DNA of 7,035 nucleotides from Moraxellaceae bacterium (GCA_030684415.1 JAUXNL010000346.1:1-7035), one strand, 5' to 3'; positions 1 to 6,280 are shown, numbered from the stretch's first letter. Made by a program: numbers and translations. The notes: generated from the letters alone by a model not told the origin.

Positions 1-611
1 GTGCCATAGGCCAGCGCCGCCACGGCTTGCGCACCACCAATCGTGAACACGCGATCCACGCCAGCCAGATACGCGGCCGCGAAAACCAGCTCGTTGATTT
101 CGCCACGCGGCGTTGGTACGACCATGATGATTTCGCGCACCCCGGCGACTTTGGCCGGCAACGCATTCATCAGCACGGAGGAAGGGTAAGAGGCTTTGCC
201 GCCCGGCACATAAATGCCGACGCGGTCCAGCGGCGTCACCTGCTGGCCGAGCACCGTGCCATCGGCCTCGGTGTACGACCAGGAGTCCTGCTTCTGTTTT
301 TCGTGATATGCACGCACGCGATCGCGCGCTGTGGTGAGTGCCTGCCGCTGCGCCTCTGGCAGACCGTCATGCGCAGCCTTGAGACGCTGCTGCGGAATTT
401 CGAGATGGGTGGCATCGCGAGCGTCTAGCCCGTCGAAGCGCTGCGTGAATTCCAGCAGGGCCGCATCACCCTCGGCGCGCACGCGATTGACGATGTCGGT
501 GACGGCGGCCAGCACGCCGGCATCGCTCACTGCCTCCCAGGCCAGCAAGGCATCGAGGCGTTTGTCGAAACCCGCAACAGTGGTATCCAGACGGGGAATG
601 AGTTCACTCAT
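1..611 (-). CDS. hisD: Histidinol dehydrogenase, N-terminal part (cut by window edge)
   Basis: HisD catalyses the last two steps of histidine synthesis, oxidising L-histidinol to L-histidine with two NAD+ and a zinc ion, in the cytoplasm. Only about the first 203 residues are present; the family is usually about 430 residues, so the catalytic C-terminal half lies beyond position 1. Seen in the translation: a typical N-terminal helical part (EGDAALLEFTQRFDG near residues 47-61), then the family hallmark LDRVGIYVPGGKASYPSSV at about residues 128-146, followed by the nucleotide-fold part ending IGGAQAVAALAYG. The ATG at 611-609 is chosen because AAGGAGG lies 8 bases upstream and nothing else fits the family start. 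It begins 24 bp after the hisG stop, so it is almost certainly co-transcribed with hisG. No frameshift is visible. Confidence 0.97.
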   Translation of the reverse strand, partial: MSELIPRLDTTVAGFDKRLDALLAWEAVSDAGVLAAVTDIVNRVRAEGDAALLEFTQRFDGLDARDATHLEIPQQRLKAAHDGLPEAQRQALTTARDRVRAYHEKQKQDSWSYTEADGTVLGQQVTPLDRVGIYVPGGKASYPSSVLMNALPAKVAGVREIIMVVPTPRGEINELVFAAAYLAGVDRVFTIGGAQAVAALAYG

Positions 612-619
612 GAGGGTCG

Positions 620-626
620 CCTCCTT
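620..626 (-). promoter_or_regulatory. Strong Shine-Dalgarno of hisD
   Basis: The minus strand reads AAGGAGG, 8 bases before the hisD ATG, inside the 24-bp hisG-hisD gap. It is one of the strongest ribosome binding sites in the window and fixes the hisD start. Confidence 0.8.
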
Positions 627-635
627 CCGGAACAC

Positions 636-1283
636 TCAGGCGGCCGCCGATGCGCGACGCGCCACTGCAGCTTCCAGACGATCGATGATGGGCTGGATCA
701 CGGCATGTTTCATTTTCATCGCCGCCTTGTTGACGATCAGCCGCGAAGTCACATGGGCGATCAGCTCGGTGGGCTCCAGACCGTTTTCTTTTAGGGTCTT
801 GCCGGTATCGACCACATCGACAATGCGGTCGGCCAGGCCCATGAGCGGCGCCAGTTCCATGGAGCCGTAAAGCTTGATGAGCTCGACCTGCTCGCCCTTT
901 TCAGCATAGTAGCGTTGCGTGATGTTGACGAACTTGGTGGCCACACGCAGACGTCCCTGCACGGCAGGCGCATTCACCGGCCCCGCCACCATCAGCTTGC
1001 AACGTGCGATACCCAGGTCGAGCGGCTCGTACACGCCACCACCGCCATGCTCCATCAGCACATCTTTGCCGGCCACGCCGATATCAGCCGCGCCGTTCTC
1101 GACATAGGTCGGCACATCGGTCGCGCGAATGATCACAATGCGTACCGCCGCATGCGTGGTCGGGAAAATCAGCTTGCGTGATTTTTCCGGATCATCGAGC
1201 AAGTCGATACCGGCCTCGCGCAGCAGCGGCAGCGTGTCGTTGAGAATGCGCCCCTTGGACAGGGCAATGATGATCTGGCTCAT
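636..1283 (-). CDS. hisG: ATP phosphoribosyltransferase, short-form catalytic subunit
   Basis: HisG joins ATP and PRPP to make N1-(5-phosphoribosyl)-ATP, the first committed step of histidine synthesis. The 215-residue protein starts with the family's MSQIIIALSKGRILNDTLPL. It carries the substrate-binding core ELIKLYGSMELAPLMGLADR (about 134-153) and the PRPP-binding loop DVVDTGKTLKENGL (156-169). It ends soon after this domain and lacks the C-terminal ACT-like regulatory domain of long HisG (about 300 residues, as in E. coli). It is therefore the short form, which in known cases works as an octamer with the regulatory subunit HisZ; no hisZ is in this window. The ATG overlaps the murA stop as ATGA, with a modest purine-rich stretch (GGGAAAGAAAG) upstream, so its translation is probably coupled to murA. 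Confidence 0.97.
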   Translation of the reverse strand: MSQIIIALSKGRILNDTLPLLREAGIDLLDDPEKSRKLIFPTTHAAVRIVIIRATDVPTYVENGAADIGVAGKDVLMEHGGGGVYEPLDLGIARCKLMVAGPVNAPAVQGRLRVATKFVNITQRYYAEKGEQVELIKLYGSMELAPLMGLADRIVDVVDTGKTLKENGLEPTELIAHVTSRLIVNKAAMKMKHAVIQPIIDRLEAAVARRASAAA

Positions 1284-2554
1284 GCACTTTCTTTCCCGGT
1301 GATACGGCGGATGGTGGCGCCCAAACCTTGCAGCTTTTCTTCGATGCGCTCGTAACCGCGATCAATGTGGTAAATGCGGTCGACCAGCGTATCGCCCTCT
1401 GCCGCCAGTGCCGCAATCACCAGCGACATCGACGCACGCAGATCGGTGGCCATCACCGGCGCCGCCTGCAACCGCTCCACGCCAGTGACAATCGCGGTGT
1501 GACCATCCACCGCCACCTTCGCTCCAAGACGATTCAGCTCGGGCACATGCATGTAGCGGTTTTCGAAAATGGTTTCGATGATGGTACCGGTGCCTTCTGC
1601 CACCACATTCACCGCCATGAACTGCGCCTGCATGTCAGTGGGAAAACCGGGGTGCGGTGCCGTGCGGAAATTCACCGCTTTCGGACGCCGGCCCTGCATG
1701 TCGAGTTCGATCCAGTCGGCGCCGGTGGTAATCACGGCACCGGCTTCCTGGAACTTCAGCAGCACGGCATCGAGCAAATGCGGATCCGTTGCCAGCACTT
1801 TCACGCGACCACCGGTCACAGCGGCCGCGGCGAGATACGAGCCGGTTTCGATGCGGTCGGCAATCACGCGATACGTGCAGCCTTTGAGCGACTCGACACC
1901 CTGCACGGTAATGGTGTCGGTGCCGGCACCTTCGATGCGTGCACCCATCGCCGTGAGCAGGCCGGCGAGATTGATGATCTCGGGCTCGCGAGCGGCATTC
2001 TCGATAATCGTCGTCCCTTCGGCCAGCGTGGCGGCCATCAGCAGGTTTTCCGTGCCGCCGACCGTCACCATGTCAAACACGAAACGTGCGCCTTTCAGGC
2101 GGCCATCGACCTTGGCGTGCACATAGCCGTTTTCGACGCGAATGTCGGCGCCCAGTGCCTGCAGACCTTTCAGGTGCTGGTCGACCGGACGTGAGCCGAT
2201 GGCACAGCCGCCAGGCAAGGACACCGTGGCCTCGCCAAAACGTGCCAGCAAGGGGCCCAGCACAAAAATCGATGCGCGCATCGTGCGCACCAGCTCGTAG
2301 GGCGCCACGGCCGTGGTCAGCGTGGTGGCATTGACCTCTACCTGACACTGGTCGCCAATCACCACGGTGACGCCCATGTTGCCGAGAATCTGGATCAGCG
2401 TAGTGATGTCGCGCAGTTGCGGCACATTGGTGAGCGTGACCGGCGTATCGGCCAGCAGGGTGGCCGCCAGCAGCGGCAACGCCGCATTTTTGGCGCCAGA
2501 AATGGTGACTTCGCCATCAAGGCGGGCGCCGCCGGTAATCAGTAACTTGTCCAT
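1280..2554 (-). CDS. murA: UDP-N-acetylglucosamine 1-carboxyvinyltransferase
   Basis: MurA transfers enolpyruvate from PEP to UDP-GlcNAc, the first committed cytoplasmic step of peptidoglycan synthesis and the target of fosfomycin. The 424-residue product has normal full length (E. coli 419). Visible key residues: K22-N23 in SGAKNAALPLLAATLL, the fosfomycin-reactive cysteine C117 in SLPGGCAIGSRPVDQHLKG (C115 in E. coli), D307 in HPGFPTDMQAQ (E. coli D305) and R399 in IDRGYERI (E. coli R397). With Cys rather than Asp at 117, it is expected to be of the fosfomycin-sensitive type. The ATG at 2554 gives the standard MDKLLITGG start; its ribosome binding site is weak (GGCGAG). It lies 91 bp after ibaG and overlaps hisG by 4 bp. 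The pairing of ibaG and murA is conserved in many Proteobacteria. Confidence 0.98.
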   Translation of the reverse strand: MDKLLITGGARLDGEVTISGAKNAALPLLAATLLADTPVTLTNVPQLRDITTLIQILGNMGVTVVIGDQCQVEVNATTLTTAVAPYELVRTMRASIFVLGPLLARFGEATVSLPGGCAIGSRPVDQHLKGLQALGADIRVENGYVHAKVDGRLKGARFVFDMVTVGGTENLLMAATLAEGTTIIENAAREPEIINLAGLLTAMGARIEGAGTDTITVQGVESLKGCTYRVIADRIETGSYLAAAAVTGGRVKVLATDPHLLDAVLLKFQEAGAVITTGADWIELDMQGRRPKAVNFRTAPHPGFPTDMQAQFMAVNVVAEGTGTIIETIFENRYMHVPELNRLGAKVAVDGHTAIVTGVERLQAAPVMATDLRASMSLVIAALAAEGDTLVDRIYHIDRGYERIEEKLQGLGATIRRITGKESA

Positions 2555-2560
2555 GGTCTC

Positions 2561-2638
2561 GCCTGCAAAAGCAGATGCTCAAAAAACGGAATGCCGCGAC
2601 AGGTTCATCGTCACGGAGGGGCTGGCAAAAGCCGATGT
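2561..2638. repeat. Two imperfect direct copies of an 18-bp hairpin motif
   Basis: On the plus strand gcctgcaaaagcagatgc (2561-2578) and gctggcaaaagccgatgt (2621-2638) match at 14 of 18 bases and start exactly 60 bp apart. In minus-strand RNA each can form a small stem with a T(U)4 loop: CTGC-TTTT-GCAG and GGC-TTTT-GCC. They lie in the 91-bp gap between ibaG and murA. A run of six T on the minus strand (2586-2581) lies between the copies, but its preceding stem is too weak to call a terminator. Function is unknown; they could be a leader or attenuator structure for murA, an operator, or chance. Confidence 0.4.
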
Positions 2639-2645
2639 CAGCGCA

Positions 2646-2894
2646 TCAGCCGAACAGACGAATCTTCCGCCACTCTTCCTGCGTCAGGGTGCGCATGGAC
2701 ACGGCATGTATTTCGCCGCTGGCGATATGGGCGTTGAGCGGCGCGTAAATCAACTGCTGCTTGGCCACCGGGCGCATGCCGGCAAAGCGGTCGGTGACCA
2801 CGGTCACGGTGTATTTGCTGCCTTCACCCTCTACATGGATTTCGGCATCGGGCAGGGCGGCCACCAGCAGGGCCTTCACATCATCGGCGGTCAT
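2646..2894 (-). CDS. ibaG: BolA/IbaG family iron-sulfur-associated protein
   Basis: This small cytoplasmic protein belongs to the BolA family, whose members bind a [2Fe-2S] cluster together with monothiol glutaredoxins and are linked to iron-sulfur handling and acid or envelope stress. The 82-residue form starting at ATG 2894 (MTADDVKALLVAALPDAEIH) matches E. coli IbaG (YrbA) in length and throughout. The family core RPVAKQQLIYAPLNAHI (about 41-57) is present, as is the conserved histidine H63 in IHAVSMRTLTQEEW. An in-frame start at 2969 would add 25 residues of unrelated Pro/Cys-rich sequence and is rejected. The ribosome binding site is weak (GAGAA, 5 bases upstream). It sits 120 bp after mlaB and 91 bp before murA, the usual order in Gammaproteobacteria. 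Confidence 0.95.
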   Translation of the reverse strand: MTADDVKALLVAALPDAEIHVEGEGSKYTVTVVTDRFAGMRPVAKQQLIYAPLNAHIASGEIHAVSMRTLTQEEWRKIRLFG

Positions 2895-2917
2895 TCGGGT
2901 TCTCGGGCACGGAAGCT

Positions 2918-2935
2918 CCCCGGACAGTGCCGGGG
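2918..2935 (-). promoter_or_regulatory. Perfect 6-bp-stem hairpin in the ibaG leader
   Basis: The minus strand reads CCCCGG-CACTGT-CCGGGG, a perfect GC-only stem of 6 bp with a 6-base loop, ending 23 bases before the ibaG ATG. No T-run follows, so it is not a typical intrinsic terminator. It lies just after the predicted start point of the candidate ibaG promoter and could shape mRNA stability or access to the start; its role is inferred only. Confidence 0.4.
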
Positions 2936-2947
2936 CAGGAGGCGCGC

Positions 2948-2975
2948 ATGATAGCACCGCCGCCGCCACGGGTAA
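2948..2975 (-). promoter_or_regulatory. Candidate extended -10 promoter for ibaG-murA-hisG-hisD
   Basis: In the 120-bp mlaB-ibaG gap the minus strand has TGCTATCAT (2956-2948): TATCAT matches TATAAT at 5 of 6 and carries the upstream TG of extended -10 promoters. A weak -35 (TTACCC, 2975-2970, 3 of 6) stands 16 bp upstream. Transcription would start near 2941, giving a leader of about 47 bases. It would allow ibaG, murA and the his genes to be expressed without the mla genes. Confidence 0.4.
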
Positions 2976-3014
2976 TGACGCAGACGCCGGACAACCCGAG
3001 AGAGAGCTGGCTTT

Positions 3015-3356
3015 TCAGGCCGTGCCGGATGCCAGCAAGACGCTGTCGAGGCCGCTGACCCGAATGATGGCCTGGCACTTGGCCGGCACATGGCGGAGTT
3101 GCAGTGGCTTGCCGGCATTCGCCGCCACACGCGCCCAGCGCAAGAGCACGGCAACGACCAGCGTGCTGGCCGACTCCAGACGAGCCAGATCGACACAGGC
3201 CGGGCCGCCATCTGCCAACAGCCGCTCGCCCGCACTCGCCACCTGGTCAGCATTGTCATAGCCGAGCGCGCCCACCAGCACGAGGCAGTCTGCCTCGCGC
3301 GTCAGCGTTGCAGTCGAGGCGGTGCTGGAGGTCGTGGCGTTGGGCACGGCGGCCAT
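3015..3356 (-). CDS. mlaB: MlaB, STAS-domain subunit of the Mla phospholipid transporter
   Basis: MlaB is the small cytoplasmic STAS protein that binds the ATPase MlaF and stabilises or activates the MlaFEDB complex. The 113-residue product has a Ser/Thr/Ala-rich N-terminal tail (about 20 residues), then a STAS fold: strands CLVLVGAL (24-31) and ACVDLARLESAST (53-65), a long helix LVVAVLLRWARVAANAGK, and the strand LQLRHV. T65 aligns by eye with the functional Thr of E. coli MlaB (T52 in DTGG), but the following Gly-Gly or Ala-Gly is replaced by Leu-Val. The call rests on context as much as on sequence, because STAS proteins diverge quickly. The ATG at 3356 overlaps the mlaC stop as TGATG; a GTG one codon upstream (3359) is an equally possible start. 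The gene ends 120 bp before ibaG. Confidence 0.9.
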   Translation of the reverse strand: MAAVPNATTSSTASTATLTREADCLVLVGALGYDNADQVASAGERLLADGGPACVDLARLESASTLVVAVLLRWARVAANAGKPLQLRHVPAKCQAIIRVSGLDSVLLASGTA

Positions 3357-3994
3357 CACTTCTTGTCGGCCTTGGCCGGTGCATCATCGAGCGCACGGGT
3401 ATCAGGCGCCCAGCCGGCAATCGCCGCATCAATGCTGCCGCGATTGGCTTCTACGGCTGAGCTGAACTGGTTACGGAAGGTCAGCCCCAGATTGATGCCG
3501 TTGATGAAGATGTTGCGCACTTTCCACTCGCCCGCCTTGTCCGTCTGCAACTGGAAGGTCACCGGATAAATCTGGCCGCCATTGCCGTGCACGTCGATAT
3601 CCACCTGCGCCTTGCCGGCATCCGCGCCCGCCTTGTACGGCTTGAACACGATCTTCTGGTTTTCGTAAGAGGTCAGCCCCTTGGCATAGGTCCGCACCAG
3701 CGACTGCTTGAAGACGCGGGCAAACTCCTTTTGCTGTGCCGGTGTGGCCTGACGGAAATACTGGCCCATGACGCTACGGGCAATACCGTCCACGTCCACG
3801 AAGGGGGTGATGTTCTCATCCACCAGGCGGTACAGCGCCTGCGGGTCTTTCTGCAGAACGGCCTTCTCTTTGAGTACGCGCTCAAGCAGGGCATTGGTTG
3901 CCGTTTCGACAATTTGCTGCGGATGGCCCGTGGCCTGCGCACCCAACGGCAGCGCCAGCAGGACTACAGCGCTTATTCGTTGCCAGAATTTCAT
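3356..3994 (-). CDS. mlaC: MlaC, periplasmic phospholipid-binding carrier
   Basis: MlaC carries single phospholipids across the periplasm between the outer-membrane MlaA-porin complex and the inner-membrane MlaFEDB complex. The 212-residue precursor begins with a clear Sec signal peptide: MKFWQR, a hydrophobic core (VVLLALPLG), and a probable cleavage after AQA at residue 21. The mature part has the Ttg2D/MlaC pattern: NITPFVDVDGIARSVMGQYF (about 61-80), TPAQQKEFARVFKQSLVRTY (84-103), and near the end WKVRNIFINGINLGLTFRNQ (157-176). The C-terminus is a short charged and Ala-rich tail ending KADKK. An AAGGAGA ribosome binding site lies 6 bases before the ATG (4007-4001). It starts 59 bp after the mlaD stop, the one loose junction within the mla genes, and its stop overlaps the mlaB start. 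Confidence 0.97.
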   Translation of the reverse strand: MKFWQRISAVVLLALPLGAQATGHPQQIVETATNALLERVLKEKAVLQKDPQALYRLVDENITPFVDVDGIARSVMGQYFRQATPAQQKEFARVFKQSLVRTYAKGLTSYENQKIVFKPYKAGADAGKAQVDIDVHGNGGQIYPVTFQLQTDKAGEWKVRNIFINGINLGLTFRNQFSSAVEANRGSIDAAIAGWAPDTRALDDAPAKADKK

Positions 3995-4053
3995 CTTGTG
4001 TCTCCTTGACTCACGTAAGAGCGAACCGGCTAGTAGAGTGACGAGCCTGAGAA

Positions 4054-4527
4054 TCAGTTGGCCGGGTCCGGTTTGTTCATCTGGTTGGAGAGGAACTTGC
4101 CAATCAGATCCTCCAACACAAGCGCCGACTGGGTCTGTTCGATTTCGTCACCGTTCTTGAGGAATGTGTCATCGGCGCCCGGCACGATACCGATGTATTT
4201 TTCACCCAGCAGGCCGGCCGTGAGGATGGACGCGACGGCATCGGTGCTGATCTCGTTCACTTCGTTGTAGATGTCGAGCGTGACCTGCGCCTTCAGCGAT
4301 ACCGGATCAAGGCGGATATCGGTCACACGACCAATCACGACCCCCGCCATAGTGACTTTTCCGCGCACGGCCAAGCCCCCGGCATTCTGGAACTTGGCAG
4401 TGACCTTGTAGCTGGGACGGCTGGTTTCATCCGCCAACCCGCTGACCTTGATGGCCAGAAAAAGCAGCGCCGCCAGTCCGGCGACCACAAACAGGCCAAC
4501 GGCCATTTCCACAACATGAGAGCGCAT
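4054..4527 (-). CDS. mlaD: MlaD, MCE-domain lipid-binding subunit of the Mla transporter
   Basis: MlaD is anchored in the inner membrane and forms a hexameric MCE ring in the periplasm through which phospholipids pass between MlaE and MlaC. The 157-residue product has one N-terminal membrane segment (about residues 7-28, MAVGLFVVAGLAALLFLAIK). A single MCE domain follows (about 38-116), with YKVTAKFQNAGGLAVRGKVT and the family's GLLGEKYIGI at 105-114. The C-terminal helix LVLEDLIGKFLSNQM lines the pore in known structures. Length and single MCE domain fit MlaD rather than PqiB or YebT, which have several. GGAGG stands 6 bases before the ATG, and the start overlaps the mlaE stop by one base (TGATG), so translation is probably coupled to mlaE. 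Confidence 0.97.
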   Translation of the reverse strand: MRSHVVEMAVGLFVVAGLAALLFLAIKVSGLADETSRPSYKVTAKFQNAGGLAVRGKVTMAGVVIGRVTDIRLDPVSLKAQVTLDIYNEVNEISTDAVASILTAGLLGEKYIGIVPGADDTFLKNGDEIEQTQSALVLEDLIGKFLSNQMNKPDPAN

Positions 4528-5318
4528 CAGAAACCTCCAAACATGACAGCGGTGAGCACGAAGTCGAGCCCGAGTACCGCCAGTGATCCGTATACCACCG
4601 TGCGCGTGGTCGCGCGGGAAATGCCTTCCGAGGTCGGCTCGCAGTCGTAGCCCTGGAACACCGCAATCCAGGTCACCACAGCGCCGAAGACAACACTCTT
4701 GATGATGCCGTTCACCACATCATCGTAAAAACGGATGGAGTTCTGCATGTTGGCCCAGAACGAGCCATCGAAAATGCCGAGCCAATCCACCCCCACCAGG
4801 CGGCCACCCAACACACCGACCGCAGAGAAAATCAGCGCCAGCAAGGGCATGGAAATGAAGCCGGCCCAGAAGCGCGGCGCGATGATGCGGCGCAGGGGAT
4901 CAACACCGATCATCTCCATGCTGGAGAGTTGTTCGGTGGCTTTCATCAAACCGATTTCCGCGGTCAGGGCCGAACCAGCGCGGCCGGCAAAGAGCAGCGC
5001 CGTTACCACCGGGCCGAGCTCGCGCAGCAAGCTTTTGGCCACCATGGTGCCGAGCGCCTGCTCACTGCCGTAATCAATCAGGATGGTGTAGCCCTGCAGG
5101 CCGAGCACCATGCCGATGAACAGGCCCGACACCACGATGATGGCCAGCGACAGCACACCGACCGAATACAACTGCTGCACCAGCAGCGGAAATCCGGTAC
5201 GCGGACGCGGTATGGCCACCAGCGCCTGCCAGAGAAAAAGGCTCGCGGCCCCGATGGTACGCAGGCTTTCCAGCGTGCTTTCACCGAGACGGCGGACGCC
5301 ATGCATCGGGCTATGCAT
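4527..5318 (-). CDS. mlaE: MlaE, permease subunit of the Mla phospholipid transporter
   Basis: MlaE is the inner-membrane permease of the Mla ABC transporter; two copies pair with two MlaF ATPases beneath the MlaD ring. The 263-residue product is full length, with several hydrophobic membrane segments (for example around 55-75, 155-175, 205-222 and 245-260). It carries the MlaE family signature SLLRELGPVVTALLFAGRAG (about 96-115) with SALTAEIGLMKATEQLSSME after it, including the stretch that contacts the ATPase. The C-terminal ISRATTRTVVYGSLAVLGLD is also typical. The ATG at 5318 is chosen because its A is the last base of the mlaF stop (TGATG). The open frame also contains a TTG one codon upstream at 5321, which is less likely. 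A GGGAG stretch lies about 10 bases upstream of the ATG. Confidence 0.97.
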   Translation of the reverse strand: MHSPMHGVRRLGESTLESLRTIGAASLFLWQALVAIPRPRTGFPLLVQQLYSVGVLSLAIIVVSGLFIGMVLGLQGYTILIDYGSEQALGTMVAKSLLRELGPVVTALLFAGRAGSALTAEIGLMKATEQLSSMEMIGVDPLRRIIAPRFWAGFISMPLLALIFSAVGVLGGRLVGVDWLGIFDGSFWANMQNSIRFYDDVVNGIIKSVVFGAVVTWIAVFQGYDCEPTSEGISRATTRTVVYGSLAVLGLDFVLTAVMFGGF

Positions 5319-6172
5319 CAAGAGGTGCTCCCTGTGCGGCCGGGCTTGAGCTGCTCGGCAAACGATGGCGCCGGAAAACGGAACCGGACCGGACCATCGG
5401 GATGTCCGTGCAGGAATTGCTGCACAAATTCGGAATCTGATGCGCGCAACTCATCTGGCGTGCCCTGCCCGATCACCTTGCCGCCCGCCAGCACATAGAT
5501 GTAGTCGGCAATCGACAGCGTTTCGTGAATGTCGTGCGAGACGATGACGGTGGTCAGCCCCAGCGCCTCACGCAGCGTGCGGATGAGCGTCACCAGTACG
5601 CCCATGACAATCGGGTCCTGCCCGGCGAAAGGCTCGTCGTACATGATGAGGTCGGGGTCAAGAGCAATGGCACGGGCAAGGGCGGCACGGCGGTTCATGC
5701 CCCCCGACAATTCGCTCGGCATCAGGTTTTCGGCACCACGCAGGCCTACCGACTCCAGCTTGAGCAGCACCAGCTCACGGATCAGCGACTCGGACAGCGG
5801 GGTGTGGGCACGCAGCGGAAACGCCACGTTTTCATACACGGAAAGATCGGTGAACAGAGCGCCCGACTGGAACAGCATGCCCATGCGGGCACGGGCAGCA
5901 AACAGCTCATCACGACTCATGTCCGCAACATTGCGTCCGTTGACCAGCACCTGGCCACTGTCGGGCCGGAGCTGCCCACCGATGAAGCGCAACAGCGTCG
6001 TCTTGCCGCAGCCGGACGGCCCCATGATGGCGGTCACCTTGCCACGGGCAATGCTGACATTCACGCCATCAAAAATGGCGCGCTTGCCACGGTGAAACAC
6101 CAGATTGCGGATGTCGACGAGATTGTCACTCTTGGGGGTGACTGCCGCGTCCCTGGAGGAAGTGTCCGTCAT
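5318..6172 (-). CDS. mlaF: MlaF, ATPase subunit of the Mla phospholipid transporter
   Basis: MlaF is the cytoplasmic ABC ATPase that drives phospholipid movement through MlaE and MlaD. With the start at 6172 the product is 284 residues, slightly longer than E. coli MlaF. All nucleotide-binding motifs are intact: Walker A GPSGCGKT (51-58), Q-loop Q102 in LFQSGALFTDLSVYENV, signature LSGGM (155-159), Walker B LIMYDE with E180, and switch histidine H213 in VSHD. LFQSGALFTDLS and DPIVMGVLV are typical of the MlaF branch, and the C-terminal extension DGPVRFRFPAP resembles the E. coli tail that binds MlaF's partner. The start is uncertain: an in-frame ATG at 6193 adds seven residues, but it would lie only about 12 bases from the predicted transcription start. 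Neither ATG has a recognisable ribosome binding site. It is the first gene of the mla operon. Confidence 0.96.
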   Translation of the reverse strand: MTDTSSRDAAVTPKSDNLVDIRNLVFHRGKRAIFDGVNVSIARGKVTAIMGPSGCGKTTLLRFIGGQLRPDSGQVLVNGRNVADMSRDELFAARARMGMLFQSGALFTDLSVYENVAFPLRAHTPLSESLIRELVLLKLESVGLRGAENLMPSELSGGMNRRAALARAIALDPDLIMYDEPFAGQDPIVMGVLVTLIRTLREALGLTTVIVSHDIHETLSIADYIYVLAGGKVIGQGTPDELRASDSEFVQQFLHGHPDGPVRFRFPAPSFAEQLKPGRTGSTS

Positions 6173-6205
6173 GAGATAAGGGCCATGGGCCATCAGGCAA
6201 AAAGT

Positions 6206-6226
6206 GGGCGGACTATACCACCGCCC
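6206..6226. promoter_or_regulatory. Perfect inverted repeat around the mla -10 box, possible operator
   Basis: GGGCGG (6206-6211) and CCGCCC (6221-6226) form a perfect 6-bp inverted repeat with a 9-base centre. The centre holds the extended -10 sequence of the minus-strand mla promoter. A protein bound here would block or bend the promoter; the same bases could also form a hairpin at the very start of the transcript. The binding protein is unknown, and chance in GC-rich DNA remains possible. Confidence 0.35.
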
Positions 6227-6240
6227 CCTCAGGCTGATGA
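6212..6240 (-). promoter_or_regulatory. Candidate promoter of the mla operon (extended -10)
   Basis: On the minus strand TGGTATAGT (6220-6212) gives a -10 of TATAGT, 5 of 6 to consensus, with the extended TG. A weak -35, TCATCA (6240-6235), lies 17 bp upstream. The predicted start near 6205 is about 33 bases before the mlaF ATG at 6172. It is the best promoter-like sequence in the divergent region. Confidence 0.55.
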
Positions 6241-6280
6241 GTTGCGTCTGCGTAATTGCCCCCCGGCACAGGCGGGTGGC

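Noticed and set aside
1328..2194. Long plus-strand open frame (288 codons) antisense to murA
   Set aside because: It mirrors the murA codon pattern, is rich in His, Arg and Gln as expected of an antisense shadow in GC-rich DNA, and has no recognisable family.
2581..2602. Possible intrinsic terminator (T6 on the minus strand) after ibaG
   Set aside because: The preceding stem (CGG-CATT-CCG) is only 3 bp, too weak, and a terminator here would cut off murA.
2895..2969. N-terminal extension of ibaG from an upstream in-frame start
   Set aside because: The 25 extra residues are Pro/Cys/Ala-rich, unlike the family, and would cover the candidate promoter and hairpin. The start at 2894 gives the usual BolA/IbaG length.
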